Source: Oehlia diaphana (taxonomy: Eukaryota; Glomeromycota; Glomeromycetes; Glomerales; Glomeraceae). Taken from it: DNA of 12,046 nt. The stretch covers positions 117,214-129,259 of the forward strand of contig QZLH01000187.1 of the NCBI GenBank assembly GCA_003833135.1, given 5' to 3'. Made by a program: the position numbers and the translations under genes. This document shows positions 8,938-12,046 of this stretch, one piece after another. The notes beneath the pieces are model-generated. The model worked only from the letters and a program-made list of their open reading frames with translations. It was not told the origin of the DNA and did no database searches. Positions within the stretch are counted from its first letter, which is position 1, and the number at the start of each line of letters is the position of its first letter.

Positions 8938-8948
8938 GCACATCTCTA
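8938..8948 (-). repeat. hAT terminal inverted repeat, right
   Basis: Read inward on the minus strand this is TAGAGATGTGC, matching the left end at 9 of 11 bases. It lies on the 5' side of the transposase gene. Sequence outside (TACAAGAC) does not duplicate the left flank. Confidence 0.65.
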
Positions 8949-8997
8949 TACAAGACATTTTAATGTAAAATATAAGGTGCAATCCCGGTTATTATGA

Positions 8998-10813
8998 AAA
9001 TCAAATGAAGATGAACATTATTGTCGTGCTCTATTTAAGTATAAGCGTGAATTTAACACCAAATATCGAGATTATTCATGTTTTATCTCAGCAGATGACA
9101 AACACAAAGTGCCAATCGGTGAAGATGTACCTGTTTCTACAGGTGTTCACAATAAAAAGACTTTAGCTCCAGCTGAAGGAGAAATTACAGCATCTGATCA
9201 TGACTTTACCAAATTATCATTAACACCATCTGTTACTTTATTTATTAATATTCCATGCAATATTTCTGAATCTTTTTATGATGGAAAAGTATATGTATAC
9301 TACAAAGATGCTGTTTTCCAACCAAGTAGTGCATTAAGACATTCAACAGAATATTTTAATCTCATAAATCGTCAATATCAAGGCCAACCCTTACCACCAA
9401 TTTTGTCATTTTATACTGATGGAAGTCCTGATCACAGATGTACCTTTGGATCAGTTCAAATAGCTTTAATATGCTTGTTTTTAGCAGGTGATTTTAATAT
9501 GTTAATTGCAGTTAGGACAGCTCCGAATCATAGTTGGTGTAATCCCGCAGAGAGAATTATGAGTGTAATTAATTATGGACTTCAAGGCGTTGCTATAGAA
9601 AGAGAAAAAATGCCAAATGAATTTGAAGATGAATTTGAGGCTTTAAAGACATTAGAGGAGATACGTAAAAAAGCAAATGAAAATTTATGCCTAAAAACAG
9701 AATTAGAACAATGTATTAAAAAAGTTCAAGAATTGCTTCGTGAACGTACAGAACATTTAGTTTGGAAAAATGAAGCATTTGAGACTGAAATTCCTGCATC
9801 AGATTCAGAAATTAATGAAATGTTTGAAGTAATATTATCTGTTTTTAACTAAAATATTTTTTATTTATTTTATTTAATAAATTTATTATTTATCTTTGTT
9901 TAAAGAATATATTCCGGATTGACTCCACATTAACTAAAAATGAAACTACTAAACAACAACTACATAAACACAAGTCTTTGGTAAAATTTATTGAAACTCA
10001 TTGTCAAGAAAGAGCATATACTTTCCAGGTAATAAAATAGCTTTAAGTAAATAAATATTTTTCAAAATTAATTTTTATAATTTTATTTAGATTAAAAAGT
10101 GCAATCAACTCACTTGTGAAGTTTGTTATCCCATTAGAATGCCTATTGATATCTTTCAAAATTTATATTTCCTGCCCGATCCAGTACCATCACAAAGTAT
10201 TTTTAATTTCTAAGCTATATATTGAATTATCTTTAATTTTTAATATTACATTTAAATAGATAATCCAGATCACTATGAACAATTTGCAAATTTATATGGA
10301 AAACTTACAACAGAACAATTCTACCCTTCTCTAATTAATGAAAAATCTAAAACTGAGCCGGTATCAAGTAATATTCTTATTTCTGCTAAAATTAGAGATT
10401 ATATTAGATGTAATTCTTGTGGGAAAACACGATGCCTCTATAGCAATTCTCAGTTAACAGAACAACAAAAACAAGATTTAAATTCTGTAATACAAGCTTA
10501 TACTTATTCATGTGGATCACCTATATTTCCAGATAATCATAGTTTAGCTCAAAAGATTTTTGTCCGAATTCAAATTTCTTGTGATTCTCCTATTGAATTA
10601 CTTTATTATTCCTTAAAAAAAATTGGAAATGTTCAAGTCTGTTATTAGTGTGGTACGGATAGAGATTTTATAACTCCACCTCAATCTTTGCAAGAAATGT
10701 TTAAATTAGTATATCCTTTATGTAGTGCTTGTTATGAAAGTGAAAAAATATTTTATAAACGGTTGGAAAATAGGGTTAATAGAAAAGTTACAAAAAAACA
10801 AAAAACGTCATAG
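8998..10813 (+). pseudogene. 5'-truncated DDE/RNase H-like, cysteine-rich gene
   Basis: Four exons can be traced: about 8998-9828, 9906-10028, 10091-10196 and 10260-10813. They are separated by GT..AG introns of 77, 62 and 63 bp, and the frame is kept across all junctions. The first exon shows an RNase H-fold transposase pattern: ISADDKHKVPIGE (aspartates coded at 9094-9099), FYTDGSPDH (D at 9418-9420) and NHSWCNPAER (E at 9550-9552), giving D-43-E spacing. A charged coiled-coil-like segment follows (about 9600-9770). The later exons are rich in CxxC pairs (RCNSCG, CY*C, LCSAC), suggesting zinc binding. TAG at 10646-10648 sits inside the second pair where tryptophan (TGG) would fit, and reading continues 54 codons to the final stop. 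No ATG start exists: upstream of 8998 is TGA, then the hAT end 46 bp away. The GTG at 9109 is internal, not a start. Assignment to DDE enzymes is my inference from motifs; I recall a large unnamed Rhizophagus family of this type. Confidence 0.65.
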
Positions 10814-11195
10814 CTAATAATAATTAATTATTAATAAAATTTGATAATATGACATATATAAAGTCACGTATTTTTAAAAAAATTTTTTTTATTTTACCTC
10901 CCCCCCTTCCTTATATTTTACGGATGATGTAATGTAAAACAGATAATTAAATTGGTTCAGCCTCATAAAAGGATGAAACCACCACTATTCGAATCACCTT
11001 AACTAAAGTTGCCTGCTGATATTCTATTAGCCAATGTCGAAATGTAGAAAAAAAATCCCGTCAAAAAGCTGAAATGCCGAAATAATTTCAACATATAATT
11101 AGTACTATAAGCTGTCCAAATACTACCATCACTTCTACAATAAAAATAGCCACCAAATATTGGTCCATTAGTTGGAAATTGACGATATTGATGAA
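10814..11195. other. Intergenic stretch with a poly-C run and a repeat fragment
   Basis: No gene is supportable; a 93-codon frame on the minus strand (10999-11280) overlaps tandem-repeat DNA and is not credible. A CCCCCCC run near 10902-10908 is unusual for this composition. At 11074-11093, 20 bp match the start of the second 83-bp unit (11279 onward), so the array once reached further left. Confidence 0.45.
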
Positions 11196-11361
11196 ATGCT
11201 GAAATAATTTTGACGTGACGAATTGGCGAAATTGACAAAATTGATGAAATATTATAACTGTACAAAATTATTTTCGACATGCCGAAATAATTTCAACGTG
11301 ACGAATTGGCGAAATTGACGAAATTGACGAAATATTATAACTGTACGAAATTATTTTCGAC
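11196..11361. repeat. Two 83-bp tandem repeat units
   Basis: Units 11196-11278 and 11279-11361 align without gaps and differ at six positions. A degenerate third unit starts at 11362 (ATGCTAAAATGACGAAATTG). Within each unit GAAATTGAC-type 9-bp subrepeats occur. All six differences fall where one copy has CG and the other TG or CA, or where both TG and CA derive from CG. The repeat looks like a decaying satellite or the inside of a transposon; no coding role is visible. Confidence 0.85.
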
Positions 11362-12046
11362 ATGCTAAAATGACGAAATTGGCAAGATTTTTTTTATATA
11401 AATTTATAAAATAAAAATTATAAAATCATGTACGAAAAAATTAAATTTGCAATAAGCCAACATAAATGTATGTAATTATTTATTAGTTATTACTTATTAG
11501 TCATTACTATTATTATTTAACTACATTCGCAATTCGCAATAATAAATGTTATTAACTGAATTTCTTTCTTGAATTTCTTTGCAGAATTTAATTTTAAAGA
11601 TTTTCGCAGAACTTAGTTTTTGAAATTCTTCGCAGATTTAATTTTAAAGATTTTTACAGAATTTTATTTTTTTTGAAATTCTGTATAGAATTCATAAAAT
11701 TTTTTCCTTTAAATTTTTCTGGTGGGGTCACAGATCTGTGCAGAAATGGTGGCAAATATCATCTGCAGATCTGTGCAGATCTGCATCTCAAAAAATTCCT
11801 CAATAAAGTGTATTTCAATTTAATAATTGATAAAAATACTATATCATATGTGCCGATTTTTGGAATTAGCTAAATTAAGATTTTTATAAAAATTCAATAT
11901 TTTAGTAAGATTAACATTACACAAATCTAAATTAAATATGTGTTACATATTTATGTAACTTTAATTTAATAAAAAATAAAAAAAAAATTTTTAATTAATA
12001 TTCAAAAGCAACGGTAATAACCACTTCTTTTTTCCCATCACTGCCC
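11362..12046. other. AT-rich non-coding tail with short repeats
   Basis: No gene is supportable; the frame at 11673-11873 has no motif and overlaps repeats. A CAGATCTG motif recurs between about 11729 and 11783, giving the palindrome CACAGATCTGTG near 11730. The remainder is A/T low complexity. Confidence 0.4.
11581..11682. repeat. About 51-bp tandem duplication
   Basis: GCAGAATTTAATTTTAAAGA begins the first unit (11581-11630) and GCAGATTTAATTTTAAAGA the second (from 11632). Each unit has a second half built like the first (CGCAGAACTTAG..., ACAGAATTTTA...), so the ancestral unit was about 25 bp. Similar TTGAATTTCTTT pieces precede it at 11557-11580. Confidence 0.6.

Larger units (their letters stand above)
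6481..8948 (-). mobile_element. Full-length hAT-superfamily DNA transposon
   Basis: This 2468-bp element encloses one intact hAT transposase gene on the minus strand. The left end is TAGGGATGGGC (6481-6491); the right end read inward from 8948 is TAGAGATGTGC (8938-8948), matching 9 of 11, as hAT ends usually do. Both ends carry subterminal arrays of the octamer ATGCGCAT. A second, nearly identical left end lies at 3938-4144, so the family moved recently. The expected 8-bp target duplication is absent: GTTTTGAT is on the left (fits the nTnnnnAn hAT preference) and TACAAGAC on the right. The element may therefore be recombinant, or joined wrongly in assembly. With an uninterrupted transposase it is potentially autonomous. 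Confidence 0.85.

Noticed and set aside
9109..9852. A complete 247-codon gene starting with GTG at 9109
   Set aside because: The frame is open and coding-like back to 8998, including the ISADDKH motif, and the true exon probably ends at the GTAATA donor at 9829. GTG is an internal valine codon.
10999..11280. Minus-strand 93-codon frame
   Set aside because: It runs into the 83-bp tandem repeat and lacks any protein-like pattern.
1..12046. tRNA or rRNA genes
   Set aside because: I scanned for T-loop words such as GGTTCGAATCC and for conserved rRNA stretches and saw none that fit a cloverleaf; a covariance-model search would be decisive.

Overview
The window looks like AT-rich nuclear DNA of a fungus, most likely an arbuscular mycorrhizal fungus of the Rhizophagus type (Glomeromycotina). 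The reasons are very short spliceosomal introns (62-77 bp, GT..AG), a strong A+T bias, and three multicopy-type protein families (deaminase-like, DDE-like, hAT) that I recall as expanded in Rhizophagus. The genus is from memory of protein families and was not searched. Nothing bacterial is present: no operons and no Shine-Dalgarno-led genes.

Layout. 1-743: AT-rich, non-coding. 744-2028 (+): decayed deaminase-like pseudogene in several frames. 2028-3200: AT-rich DNA with diverged tandem repeats. 3201-3473: candidate MITE with about 21-bp inverted ends. 3915-3934: 20-bp palindrome, just before a 207-bp end fragment of a hAT transposon (3938-4144). That fragment stops at a single N (4145), which is probably an assembly join. 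4146-5857: mostly non-coding, with one weak candidate small protein gene (4716-4961, -). 5858-6480 (-): broken gene of an unrecognised family, cut off at 6480. 6481-8948: full-length hAT transposon whose three-exon transposase (6646-8721, -; 647 aa) has no stops or frameshifts. 8998-10813 (+): multi-exon DDE/RNase H-like and cysteine-rich gene, without its 5' end and with one nonsense codon. 10814-12046: non-coding, with an 83-bp tandem repeat (11196-11361) and a roughly 51-bp repeat (11581-11682).

How it fits together. This is a transposon-rich, gene-poor region. The hAT element is the only intact gene system: transposase, imperfect terminal inverted repeats, and arrays of an ATGCGCAT octamer at both ends that are plausible transposase binding sites. 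Its two flanks do not form a target-site duplication, and each abuts a different gene that has lost its 5' part. The locus is therefore either rearranged or misassembled.

The clearest unexpected signal is mutational. The two 83-bp tandem copies differ at six positions, all explained by CpG to TpG/CpA change. The only difference between the two hAT ends is also CG/TG, and the two stops in the 5.8-6.5 kb pseudogene are of the CGA to TGA type. This suggests cytosine methylation and deamination of repeats. I did not find a convincing new multi-gene system.
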